A stretch of 11,670 bases of DNA, taken from contig JAQIWT010001253.1 of NCBI GenBank assembly GCA_034696485.1, positions 1 to 11,670 on the forward strand, in the 5' to 3' direction. The number at the start of each line of letters is the position of its first letter. The first letter of the stretch is position 1. The position numbers and the translations under genes are program-made. Shown here one piece after another: positions 1-7,050 of the stretch. Under the pieces are notes generated by a model. That model had not been told where the DNA came from. It ran no database searches and saw nothing but the letters and a program-made list of their open reading frames with translations. Origin of the DNA: Isohypsibius dastychi (lineage: Eukaryota; Tardigrada; Eutardigrada; Parachela; Isohypsibiidae).

Positions 1-8
1 GTAGGCGT

Positions 9-203
9 CTAAGTCAAGACCGAAGTTGCTAAGTTATTGTTCGGTTCGTATTGTGTTGACTCGGTACGGTTCGGTTCCATGTTTTGCGGAAGGTTGTATC
101 CAAGTAGCAACGTATTGTTTATTTCCTCTCCGGGTAATGGCTTGGATATAACCGAAGGTTCAAGATCGAGACATCTACGCTCAATTCCTCTGTCAGTTTG
201 CAT
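9..203 (-). CDS. Hypothetical ORF, partly inside the duplicated block
   Basis: This 64-residue open frame starts at the ATG at 203-201 and runs off the conserved block. I recognise no family. Its middle part (residues around LEPSVISKPLPG and TLLLGYNLPQN) lies in the block repeated at 6631-7050. The second copy keeps most of these bases but has frame-breaking indels, for example an extra base in the equivalent of the VISK codons. The C-terminal third lies over a GGTTCGG-rich stretch at 37-78 that has no counterpart in copy B. It could be an exon of a gene downstream of the RPA1-like gene, or conserved non-coding sequence that happens to be open. There is no usual start context, and coding status is doubtful. 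Confidence 0.2.
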   Translation of the reverse strand: MQTDRGIERRCLDLEPSVISKPLPGEEINNTLLLGYNLPQNMEPNRTESTQYEPNNNLATSVLT

Positions 204-560
204 TTGACAATTCAAACAAAAATACGATAAAAAAGTAGAAAAAAATTCATCGCACTAAAGCTTTTGCATTTTCGATTTGTCACAAATCTGAATTTAGAAA
301 AACATTCGAAGTTCAAGTGAACACGATGCGGGCGGGTTCTTTTCGGACAGTAAGGATGATCAAGAAACCTAGACAACACCTCGTATTAACAGAACTTGTT
401 TCGAATGTATCGTTGATTTTTGGCTTCAATTCGTAATGCCTAAGAAGGTTCGCAAGAGAGTTGATGCTTGGTTCGGAATTTGAGATCCTACGGCAGCCTT
501 CCGCAATATGTCCCGCGAGCATCTGGCCGGGGGACGCCCAAAGGTTTTTTTCTTCACACT
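78..560. repeat. Duplicated block, copy A (partner 6631-7050)
   Basis: Bases 78-345 match 6631-6893, bases 366-400 match about 6918-6950, and bases 483-550 match 6977-7044, all in direct orientation. Shared runs include AGGTTGTATCCAAGTAGCAA and GCATCTGGCCGGGG. The middle part (400-480) is not alignable by eye. Both copies sit just 3' of an RPA1-like gene, so this is part of one larger segmental duplication rather than an isolated repeat. Confidence 0.8.
313..522 (-). CDS. Hypothetical conserved ORF downstream of the RPA1-like gene
   Basis: The frame is open from above the ATG at 522 to a TGA at 313-315 (69 residues). The first part (PGQMLAGHIAEGCR, starting near 535) and the last part (ending EPARIVFT and stop) both have counterparts in copy B on the same strand: PGQMHVGQIAEGCR near 7015-6975, and a tail ending EPAYIFFT and stop near 6900. 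The same stop position in both copies hints at a real C-terminus. In copy B an in-frame TGA separates the two parts. I do not recognise the family. The plus strand of the GCR segment is also open in both copies, so the coding strand is not proven. It may be a 3' exon of the neighbouring gene or a separate small gene. Confidence 0.3.
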   Translation of the reverse strand: MLAGHIAEGCRRISNSEPSINSLANLLRHYELKPKINDTFETSSVNTRCCLGFLIILTVRKEPARIVFT

Positions 561-964
561 GTGTATCTGTACGAATTTATAAAGATCCGGTAACAAAACA
601 AGGAAACAGTTGGCTTTAATTTTGTGCTGTGCATCTAGCTCGGAGAGAAAGGATTTCAATGAGAAAGGATCTCTTCACAACAACCCAGACTTGAGATGTG
701 TTAGCACATACCGGTGATAGTCGTTCTCTGCGATGACTTTCCCTACAAAGGTTCTGTCAGCAAGTATTGTGTGAATGGAATGAGCTGCAGTATTCTTAAG
801 TTGTGAACGTTCACCTCATGTTTCAAGATGAGTCTGAACATCTTGTTCGAAACAGTTTCGTGCAACTCGTATTGCACAGCAGGCATTCCCAACAGCTGTT
901 CCATCTGGGTTGTGTATGTCATGACTGAGATTACGTCTCCTGTTGTTACTTCGGAGATTGAGAG

Positions 965-1007
965 CTGTAGAGAAGAAAGTTCATGTTATTTACAGTGATG
1001 AACATAC
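965..1007 (-). other. Intron of the RPA1-like gene (copy A)
   Basis: On the minus strand the segment begins GTATGT and ends with a pyrimidine-rich run and CTACAG, a textbook GT-AG intron of 43 bp. It falls between codons (phase 0), just after the zinc ribbon. Removing it joins the ...CFKAST reading to LSISEVTTGDVISV in frame. The paralogue has an intron at the same place (7254-7303). Confidence 0.8.
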
Positions 1008-1093
1008 CGTTGACGCTTTGAAACAAGGAGTTCCACTGTTGTTGTTAGGTCGAGCTGAACACTTGAAACACCAGAAAACTTTCACATTTCAGT

Positions 1094-1127
1094 CGTATTC
1101 CAACCTGTATTCCAATCGTATTCCAGG
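1094..1127 (-). repeat. Three-unit 11-bp minirepeat inside the zinc-ribbon coding region
   Basis: Plus-strand units CGTATTCCAAC (1094-1104), TGTATTCCAAT (1106-1116) and CGTATTCCAGG (1117-1127) sit between the two cysteine pairs of the zinc ribbon. The reading frame before the repeat differs from the frame after it. The copy B ribbon has no such repeat, so local expansion probably broke the frame in copy A. Confidence 0.65.
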
Positions 1128-1975
1128 AGTGTCTTGCAACCCGGTTTATCGCAGCCGATTTAAGTCACGCCATCTGGAATGCTGACTATGTTCCCACAGA
1201 AATAACTGAAGCTGACTGGCAGGAATTTGTAATTCCTGATTTCGTTGATCTCTGCGGCAGTTTTTTTGAAAGTTTCAACTTTGAAGTTGTTAGGGTTGAT
1301 TTCCGCGCTATGGAACTCCATCATTTTTGCATAGAACACTTGCGTTCTCCGATCTGGGTACCCATCCTGAACGATTAGGTTGACGTTTCGGATCTCATAT
1401 GCCTGTCCGGTTTTCAGTTGATCTGCATATATGCCGATTGCTTCAGCTCCATTTAAGAAGACTTTGATGACACCTGTTGAGTCCCCTAAATGTAGCTGTA
1501 CGAAATTTTGTCCGGTTCGGTTCACTAAGATCTCCGATTTCTCCAGTACTATGATTACCAAATAGTACGAAGATCGGTTCACTTTTGAGGTCAGTTCAGC
1601 CACGGTCTTCAGTTGCGTCGCTTTGTTTCTCTTGCTCTCGTGTCCTGATGATTCTCCATCCTCATTCATTCGTTTTGCTGAATTCTGGCGTTTTTCCCGT
1701 TCTTCTTCCATTTCTTGAAATACCTCGTCAGCTTGCTATAACTCCCAGTCGTCATCGTTCAAACGAGCTGGTGTTCTGTATTGTATGATCGAGTGTGCTG
1801 TTTCATCATCTAACACAGCATCCTGATAACTCTCTGTTGTATTTGTTAGTGCATATGGTGCGGTTGAGGCGTTTGGTGTTGGTGCTGGGAGGAGGATATC
1901 TTGTCGTCGGTCTTTAGAAACTGGTTGAATGTTTGCATTGGTCTTGGTTTTCATCAGATTCAATCTAGGTGCCAT

Positions 1976-2180
1976 CTTAAAAATTGCGATCAGATAACTG
2001 CGAAATTTGAAAATGAGGAAGTGAGTTTGAAATTTTGATGTTCATCGATGCAGTTGCTAGGATATGTTAATTTTGTTAATCTTTTTCATCAATGCAGTTG
2101 CCAGGACATGTGAAAGTGATTTTGGTTACAGTTCTTTACAGAACTCCTCAGTTTTTACGGATTTCAATTTCTGCATCACT
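1976..2180. promoter_or_regulatory. Spacer between divergent genes with a 27-bp direct repeat
   Basis: These 205 bp separate the ATG of the RPA1-like gene (1975, minus) from the ATG proposed for the coiled-coil gene (2181, plus). Two near-identical 27-bp copies lie at 2041-2067 and 2085-2111, spaced 44 bp and differing at three bases (TTCATCGATGCAGTTGCTAG versus TTCATCAATGCAGTTGCCAG at their starts). A shared bidirectional promoter is an inference from position only. No TATA box is convincing. Confidence 0.35.
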
Positions 2181-2644
2181 ATGAATTCTGACTCAGTTTT
2201 GGAATCAGAGAGTGGTACGATCCATATGAAAAACGGAGCTGTGGTTAAACAGTATGAACTACGTTCCAGTTAGTCAAAATTGTTAAACAAAGGGAGGTTA
2301 GGTTGAAGTTGTTCGCGGGAGCTAGCAAAATGCTTGAAGATGGTAGCCTCCGGACTGAACTGGACCAGACGCGGCAACTGCTGAACAGAGAGATCGAATT
2401 GAAAACCAGAGCTATCCAAAAGATCAAAGACCTTGAGCGTAGTATGAAGCAACATGATCAAGAATTGACCGACATGATACTCTCATATAAAGATATGACT
2501 ACACGCTGTTTAGCACTAGAAAACTCACTCGCAACCCACACAGAACTTGTCAATTTGATTGACGGCAAATTGCAAGAAAATCTAAAAAGTTTAGGAAAAA
2601 ACTGTTTATTTTCTTTAGAGTATTTAATAATATTTAACTTGTAG
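2181..2644 (+). CDS. Coiled-coil protein, family not recognised
   Basis: The clearest part is 2330-2590, a charged, leucine-spaced helix (RTELDQTRQLLNREIELK, then DLERSMKQHDQELTDMILSY) typical of a long coiled coil. A plausible first exon starts at the ATG at 2181 and ends at 2251. Splicing a GTATGA...GCTAG intron (2252-2325, 74 bp) joins it in frame to KMLEDGSL, although the acceptor is weak in pyrimidines. Without splicing, a TAG at 2271-2273 separates the parts. The open frame ends at TAG 2642-2644 after a hydrophobic tail that looks like intron sequence. A further open stretch, 2646-2744 (VLDFTQEFSAHVKRL...), could be the true last exon, but the obvious GTTTAG...TTGTAG intron (2589-2644) does not join it in frame. 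Role unknown; coiled coils of this kind occur in many structural and complex-forming proteins. Confidence 0.45.
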
Positions 2645-2645
2645 C

Positions 2646-2744
2646 GTGCTGGATTTCACGCAGGAGTTTTCTGCGCATGTAAAGCGTCTGTCTTCGGGAG
2701 CCGGCAAATTAAATGTTCTCGCTGATATTATCGTTGTAGAATGA
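2646..2744 (+). CDS. Possible last exon of the coiled-coil gene
   Basis: This short open stretch runs VLDFTQEFSAHVKRL, then a Gly-Ala turn, then LNVLADIIVVE and TGA at 2742-2744. Its heptad-like hydrophobic spacing suits a continuation of the upstream coiled coil. It follows an AT-rich segment ending in TTGTAG at 2644, a good 3' splice site. The junction from 2588 is one base out of phase, so either the join differs, an A-run near 2584-2588 has changed length, or the stretch is not coding. Confidence 0.25.
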   Translation: MLDFTQEFSAHVKRLSSGAGKLNVLADIIVVE

Positions 2745-2842
2745 CTGGTGTTGTTTTGAAAGAAATAAACTTTGTGGTACCTGTGAACTGGTAAAATAAG
2801 TAAATTCACCAATTGTGTGTACTGTAGCGAAGTCAGATAGAA

Positions 2843-2861
2843 GGGGGATTGGGGGGGGGGG
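2843..2861 (+). other. Poly-G tract (G5-ATT-G11)
   Basis: A run of five G, then ATT, then eleven G. It could form a quadruplex and is a common site of length error in reads and assemblies. The surrounding 2745-3030 shows no gene I can support. Confidence 0.7.
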
Positions 2862-3033
2862 TAGCTTTGCACAACACGCAAGACGATTCAAGCACATTTT
2901 TGTATGCAGTGAAAGAGGAAAAAGCATGTTGGAAAGTATTCACTGGCGTCAGCCCAGAAACTTTTAGAAAAAGATAGTTGTTGTCAGTTAGAGTGTGATT
3001 TTACATTTCAACAACGTGTCAACATTAAGAACA

Positions 3034-3722
3034 TCACAAGTTGACGATGTCTTGCAATTTGTAATTTCTTTTCTCATCCCGGGTACCTGACGAAATAATA
3101 TCTATGATTACTGCTCCAAACGTAGTCAGGAACTTGTTTGTTTCAATGACCACGCTGAGTCTCTCTTTCGCCTCAAAATTCTTGAAGTTGAACTCCAGAT
3201 ATATCAGTCCTTGTTCCAGAAGTTCAAAATTGTTGCTGGTCTTCGCAGCGTTCAGAATCTTAGCTAAATTGCTAGCTGACATCCCTTGAACCATCTTGTC
3301 AGCGCAGAGATGTTTTAGATCAAGCATCTGGTACTCATCCGATTTGTGGTAAAGTCGCAAAATATTCTGGGAAGTCCTCTCGATCTCGCCAGTGTAGAGG
3401 TACTGGGCAAACGCGTATCAAACATCAAACAGCAATGTTGATCTTGCTGCAATTTTTGAATCGAAATAGTTACTTTGATATCTGCTTCTTCCAATCCGGT
3501 CAAAACGAATTTTCGCTCTTGTGTTTCCCGAAAATTGTGCGATGACAGATTCCGGAAATATTCAGATCTCAGTTCAAGGATCGTTTGCTGCAATGGTAAA
3601 TTAAATTTTTTGCCGTCGGAGAGAACGAACATATTTGAGATGGAACTGATTTCCTTCAGACTTTCCATGTTGCCTGAATGACCTTTACCTGAAAAGTAGC
3701 CAGCATCGGCTCGGTGATTCAA
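3034..3722 (-). pseudogene. BTB/POZ-BACK part of a MATH-BTB (SPOP/TDPOZ-like) protein, frame broken
   Basis: BTB domains dimerise and bind cullin-3, making MATH-BTB proteins substrate adaptors of ubiquitin ligases. The N-terminal half (from about 3660) reads VLSDGKKFNLPLQQTILELR and SEYFRNL, the usual opening with SDG, then the first helix and the S..F segment. The C-terminal half reads YAFAQYLYTGEIER, the BTB YTG signature, then DLKHLCADKMVQ and SNLAKILNAAKT of the BACK-like tail, ending at the stop at 3034-3036. The halves lie in different frames, joining between about 3425 and 3480, and a TGA at 3420-3418 sits just before YAFAQYLYTG. No intron of normal length repairs this. A 71-bp GT-AG candidate there would delete residues of the YTG region. 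The MATH part lies immediately upstream at 3723-4009. The domain identity is firm; pseudogene status is likely. Confidence 0.8.
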
Positions 3723-4009
3723 ACATGATGGTCAGCTGGCTTCATGGTTGCCGAGATTCCTAAGTCAAACGGGAATCGATAGATGACGGGAATGCTCAAT
3801 GTCATGATCAACCCAAACAAATCAAACTCCTTTTCGAGACTGGCATGCGGTGGTACACTTGACCATGCAGTATTGAGTTTGAAAGTCCATTTAGGAACTC
3901 TTCGGGTTCTACAACTGAAGTTCCGATAACACTGAATGCGAAAGTGTTGTTGTACTTTCGTGCGTCGCGTTGTACTTGACGGTCACCGCGCAGAATGTCG
4001 TCCGAGATC
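3723..4009 (-). pseudogene. MATH-like domain of the MATH-BTB pseudogene (copy A)
   Basis: MATH domains bind substrates in MATH-BTB adaptors. The frame from about 3895 reads PKWTFKLNTAWSSVPPH, then LEKEFDLFGLIMTLSIPV, similar to the W-T-I opening and following strands of MATH. It sits directly upstream of the BTB, as expected. It is homologous to 9178-9452. Compared with that copy it lacks 4 bp near 3907 (GAAT in the GAACGAATCCGAAG context), shifting the frame before PKW, and 198 bp around 3733-3737 between two CTGAC words. After this second gap the frame ends in TGA. The loss removes the expected end of MATH (see 8981-9178). The upstream segment at 3910-4009 is open in two frames in both copies, and I cannot decide which is coding. 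Confidence 0.55.
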
Positions 4010-4022
4010 CTGGGTGGTATCC

Positions 4023-4142
4023 CTGAAGTAACTGATGAAGTGTACCGGGCAAATGGCCCGAGGCGAGAAAACTCTTCAGCTTACGGGCCTTGACCTCCAA
4101 ATTCGGACTTGATGCCCTGCGCTCTGCTGCAGTTTGGCTTAC
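4023..4142 (-). other. Possible 120-bp intron of the MATH-BTB gene
   Basis: On the minus strand a strong donor, CAG|GTAAGC at 4143/4142, and an acceptor, TTACTTCAG at 4023, bound 120 bp. The length is divisible by three and the segment is also open, so an unspliced reading is possible. Homology to copy B ends near 4008, close to the acceptor, as expected if intron sequence had diverged. Confidence 0.4.
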
Positions 4143-4286
4143 CTGAGGATGAGACAGCTCGAATGGCTGCGTTTCAGTATCGATTAGTATTCTCCATGAT
4201 GGGAGATGCAGTCCAACACGGACAGAGAGTCGGATAAAGCCGAGAAATGTAAAGGTGATATTCGCGAGGGGAATAATGATTTCCAT
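4143..4286 (-). CDS. Possible first exon of the MATH-BTB gene
   Basis: This 48-codon open segment starts at the ATG at 4286 and ends exactly at the GTAAGC donor. It begins with a hydrophobic stretch (MEIIIPLANITFTFLGF), followed by VRVGLHLPSWRILIDTE and ELSHPQ. Spliced across 4023-4142 it continues in phase into the TTFCAVTVKYNATHES frame, which is also open in copy B (9356 onward). The hydrophobic start could be a strand of the fold or a signal-like segment. No copy B equivalent is visible upstream of 9452. Functional assignment rests only on position. Confidence 0.3.
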
Positions 4287-4337
4287 ATTGAGATTCTAAC
4301 TTGAATTTGTGCTAATTCGTGAACGGAATTTCGTGAC

Positions 4338-4680
4338 ATGTTTAGTTTCACTGACATCAAGATACAAGCTGAACGACTGAAACAGGTAACTCTCCATGGT
4401 TTACAAAATGAGGCGAAGATATGTATTTCCGCATGGAACGAAATGGAATCTTTCGCGAGTACCGTCGTCGTACACAACGTCTCAAGTAAACCTTCCAATT
4501 GTCCTGTCGGAATCACCTAGAACCGGTACGGTACATTTAGAGTGAATATTTCTAAGCTATCCAAAAGTGATATTCTGCTTCGCGAAGAGAATCCCGTTTG
4601 GGTATGCCCTGTGATCGACATTATGTCGTTCAGGGACCACACTTTATTCGGGAAGCTTTCTGCTAATCAATGCGGTTGAT
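4338..4680 (+). pseudogene. Plus-strand reading frame interrupted by one TAG
   Basis: The frame starts at the ATG at 4338 (MFSFTDIKIQAERLK) and runs open to a TAG at 4518-4520. It then continues in the same frame as RVNISKLSKSDILLREEN and CPVIDIMSFRDHTLFGKL to a TGA at 4678-4680. The residue mix on both sides looks protein-like, and the minus frame over the same bases looks less so. I recognise no family. An alternative is a 35-bp GT-AG segment at about 4486-4520 ending in that TAG, which would splice to a different short end. It lies divergent to the MATH-BTB gene (ATG 4286), leaving about 50 bp between starts, so one of the two start assignments may be wrong. Confidence 0.25.
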
Positions 4681-5005
4681 ACAAAAATTCACGCGCCCAG
4701 ACACATGTCGGTCACTGGAACGAGTTGCTAAGTGCATTGAAGCTGTTGTGTATGATGCTGGTATTCAAATGTTTGGTATTCGAATGGTTGTTGACGTTGC
4801 GATTCTACACATGCGTGTAAATTTGAATACAGTATTCTGCTTGATTTTATCGCAGCTAGAGATTGTTTCCAGCCTCCGTCACTGTCTCATCCGAACATTA
4901 TACACATTATTTGACCTTACCGCCATTGCCGAAAACATCGGGTGTATAAGCATGGAATGCTGAAGCTGGAGCTGCTGGTCTGGAATCTACGAATTTCAAG
5001 AGCAG
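4670..5005 (+). other. Open stretch ending near a strong splice donor
   Basis: An ORF (4670-4963) with the hydrophobic middle VVDVAILHMRVNLNTVF is followed, in another frame, by open sequence up to CAG|GTAAGT at 5005/5006. That is the best splice donor on the plus strand in this area. It suggests a real plus-strand exon ends here, but the reading frame and partner exon cannot be fixed. There is also a short tandem of TGGTATTCRAATG-like units at 4759-4788. No family recognised. Confidence 0.2.
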
Positions 5006-5009
5006 GTAA

Positions 5010-5538
5010 GTCACTTGGGAAATCACGATTCATCGTGCTAAGAATAAGGGGAGGTCCAGGAAGGAAAGAGTAACATCGTGATAGTTAGACCAAGACATTT
5101 GCTCAGGACAAGTTGAATACGGTGCTATCGGGGTCCATTCAGTTTACTCCAGTTCAGCGCCACCTTCCCAAATGCACGAGCAACAAAGGATCTCGGTGTG
5201 GTGACAGGATACAAAATGAACGAGATGTGCAATGTCAACCAACTGTACCATAGTAGCTGAAGAGTGGTCAAATTTCTTTTGTACGCCAACGACGTATCAT
5301 TTCCTCCAGCTGACTGACCACCGTCCAGCAGTTGTCAACCATTATATCACAGCAAACGGGCTGGTGTATGGGCAAGAGCAAGGAGAAGCGGGAATGGCGC
5401 CGCAGCCCCTTGGTCGCTCACACAACGCCACGGTTTTTCAGTCTCGTTTTCACCCAAAAACGCTGTGGTCCTGTTGTCACTCCGGCAACTCTGCAACTTC
5501 GCGATCATTCCCTAGGACCGCCACATTGAACACTCGGT
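5010..5538. other. No supported gene
   Basis: The stretch holds overlapping plus-strand open frames (5232-5558 and 5332-5529) rich in His, Thr, Arg and Pro with no recognisable domain. Their composition looks like chance reading of fairly GC-rich DNA. I see no tRNA, repeat or splice pattern that I can defend. Confidence 0.4.
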
Positions 5539-5712
5539 TTATTTCATACATTTTATAATTGATTGCGTCATTCCATCGACCAGTCTGGTGCGAATGAACG
5601 CTGGACATCTCGTCTTGACCGAGTAGTCATTGGCTTTGTGATGGCTCTGCTCTTCCTGGTTTCCGTGACATTGAACCCAGATCTGCTTTATCTGTCCCTT
5701 CGATGTGTCCAT
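5539..5712 (-). CDS. 57-residue ORF resembling a FAR1/FLYWCH-type zinc-finger fragment
   Basis: The ATG at 5712-5710 opens a frame that stops at TAA 5541-5539. It reads KQIWVQCHGNQEEQSHHK, then VKTRCPAFIRTRLVDG. In FAR1, FLYWCH and related WRKY-GCM1-fold fingers, a first Cys near the start of the domain and a later C-P-A-x-I-x-x-R motif are characteristic, followed by a His pair about 20-25 residues on. The Cys and the CPAFIRTR motif are here, but the His pair is missing because the frame ends. Such domains are common in Mutator-type transposases and their domesticated descendants. The ATG is preceded by sixteen G on this strand, so the true 5' end may lie beyond that run. It is probably a fragment of a mobile element or an exon; function is inferred only. 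Confidence 0.35.
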   Translation of the reverse strand: MDTSKGQIKQIWVQCHGNQEEQSHHKANDYSVKTRCPAFIRTRLVDGMTQSIIKCMK

Positions 5713-5713
5713 G

Positions 5714-5729
5714 CCCCCCCCCCCCCCCC
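5714..5729 (+). other. Poly-C tract (16 C)
   Basis: Sixteen consecutive C lie just upstream of the minus-strand ORF ending at 5539. It could form an i-motif or, on the minus strand, a quadruplex. Its length is likely variable and may hide a frame change if the ORF extends through it. Confidence 0.85.
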
Positions 5730-5730
5730 A

Positions 5731-6230
5731 CGCTAAGCTGACCTTGTTAGAAATTTACTTGGGCGGTCAATTTAGCCAGACTGTCCCATCGAATGTTCCA
5801 GGGTAGCAAAAAGACGACAAGTTTTGCTCGCACCGATAAACCAGTTCGAACTAGAGCCAGCTTTGAACGTGTCAACTAATATCAGAACTGTCCTGCCCTG
5901 AACCAGAAAAGGTTTTGGGTTCACTTCAAATTGACGCTGTAATCAGAGAGTCAAAATGGTCTTCCCGTCTCGATATCGACGGTGGAGGCAGAGATGTCTT
6001 AGTAGGTTATATTACAATTATGCTTTGGTTAGTTTGCCGGAACAACGGATGTATAAATCCGTCAACCTGTATTTGTCCGCAAGTAGATATAACTGCACAA
6101 AAGTGATAAGATCGTCTAATAATCTCCTGTAAATACAGCTTTTAGAATATGATAATTGAAACGTGCAATCCTAAAAAATTTTACATGGGTTCATATACTA
6201 TCCGAACTGCTCCGTGGTTTCGTTCGTAAC
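5731..6230. other. No supported gene
   Basis: About 500 bp without a convincing gene on either strand. A 63-codon open stretch at 5915-6106 (plus) lacks an ATG at its start and any motif. I see no repeat shared with the rest of the window. Confidence 0.4.
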
Positions 6231-6390
6231 CTTTGTACTCCGTCCTGCCGATAACTTGGAGGTGAACAGTTTCGATTTAGTAAGTCAAAACCGTGACTGC
6301 ATATGTTTACCAACCGGACCCCGCAGTCTTGATTGACTAAATCAAAGCTTGTTACCTCCAAGTTAGGGCAGGACGGAGTATGTACATCCA
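6231..6390. repeat. Imperfect long inverted repeat (hairpin-forming)
   Basis: The left arm at 6235-6300 and the right arm at 6323-6385 are reverse complements at roughly four bases in five, around a 22-bp centre (6301-6322). Matching arm segments include TCCGTCCTGCC, TAACTTGGAGGT, GATTTAGT and GACTGC. Weaker pairing continues outward (CTTTG at 6231, CAAAG at 6388-6392). An RNA read through it would fold into one long stem. It has the shape of a foldback or MITE-like element, but I see no clear target-site duplication and no second copy in the window. Confidence 0.8.
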
Positions 6391-6630
6391 AAGATAGGCA
6401 AATGACGCGTGGTGATTTTTCCTTGAATTTACTTTCCAACCACCAATACAAGACATCGCTACTGCTCCTCAAGATGTGACTACTTATAAGGTATTTGAAT
6501 CCCTGTCTTGTTTGTGAGGATGAAACTTCTTAAGAACTCGCGCCCGAAGGTCGCGTATCTCCTTCAACCGTACATGTTGCGTAACAGAATTTTATCGTTT
6601 AATTTTATCTTATTATTATACATCGTGAAG

Positions 6631-7050
6631 TTTTGCTGAAGGTTGTATCCAAGTAGCAACGTCATGCTTTAACCCTTTCCTATCCAGTGAATAGCTTGGA
6701 ATATAACCGAAGGTTCAGGATCGAGCTTGTCAGTTCAAATCCTCTGTCAACTCGCACTGACACGTTTCAAGAAAAATACCAAAAGAAAGTAGAAAAAAAA
6801 TCATCGAGGGTGGCACTTATTGCTTTTTTGATTTGTTGGAGTTCTGAATTCAGACGCAATTTCAAAGGTCAAGTGAAGAAGATGTATGCGGGTTCGTGTT
6901 GAATCGAGGTGACCTTGAAACTTAGGCAACGTCTCTCATTTAATCACATAATGGGAAGGTATTTCATTTTGCGGAAGACCATTCGGCAACCTTCCGCAAT
7001 CTGTCCCACGTGCATCTGGCCGGGGTACGCCCGAAGGTATTCTAGTAGTG
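6631..7050. repeat. Duplicated block, copy B (partner 78-560)
   Basis: Direct-orientation partner of 78-560. It keeps AGGTTGTATCCAAGTAGCAA, ATAACCGAAGGTTCA and GCATCTGGCCGGGG, with many small indels between. It adjoins the 3' end of the RPA1-like copy B directly, while in copy A about 180 bp separate the two. On the minus strand the stretch near 7040-6955 reads LEYLRAYPGQMHVGQIAEGC, matching the copy A ORF at 313-522. Confidence 0.8.

Larger units (their letters stand above)
743..1975 (-). pseudogene. RPA1-like (replication protein A large subunit) OB-fold protein, disrupted
   Basis: RPA1 is the large subunit of the single-stranded-DNA-binding RPA complex in replication and repair. Reading from the ATG at 1975: an acidic linker of about 80 residues, then an OB fold (VQLHLGDSTGVIKVFLNG, like RPA1 DBD-A), then a DBD-C-like part. 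That part has a zinc ribbon, with Cys codons at 1153-1151 and 1138-1136 (C-x4-C) and 1070-1068 and 1061-1059 (C-x2-C). It ends with GDVISVMTYTTQMEQLLGMP and FRLILKHEV, stopping at TAG 745-743. A 43-bp intron lies at 965-1007. At about 380 codons it is shorter than the usual 600 or so and lacks the N-terminal OB fold. Breaks: in-frame TAG at 1736-1738, in-frame TAA at 1160-1162 beside the first zinc Cys, and a frame change at 1094-1127. The paralogue at 6936-7860 shares its layout. The family call is by reading; the breaks could in part be missed introns or errors. Confidence 0.75.

Noticed and set aside
3910-4009. Helitron Rep-like reading (RKYNNTFAF, HGQVYHRMP) in the MATH copy A
   Set aside because: The likeness is short and in frames that do not continue. 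Position next to a BTB and the MATH-like strands in both copies explain the region better.
4184-4516. 110-residue minus ORF
   Set aside because: It overlaps a more protein-like plus frame and the proposed first MATH-BTB exon in a different frame. No motif.
5232-5558. 108-residue plus-strand ORF
   Set aside because: No motif, mixed composition, overlapping open frames in the same area, and no paralogue or splice support.
6191-6472. 93-residue minus ORF over the hairpin
   Set aside because: It reads through both arms of the inverted repeat, so its sequence is explained by the hairpin rather than by a protein.
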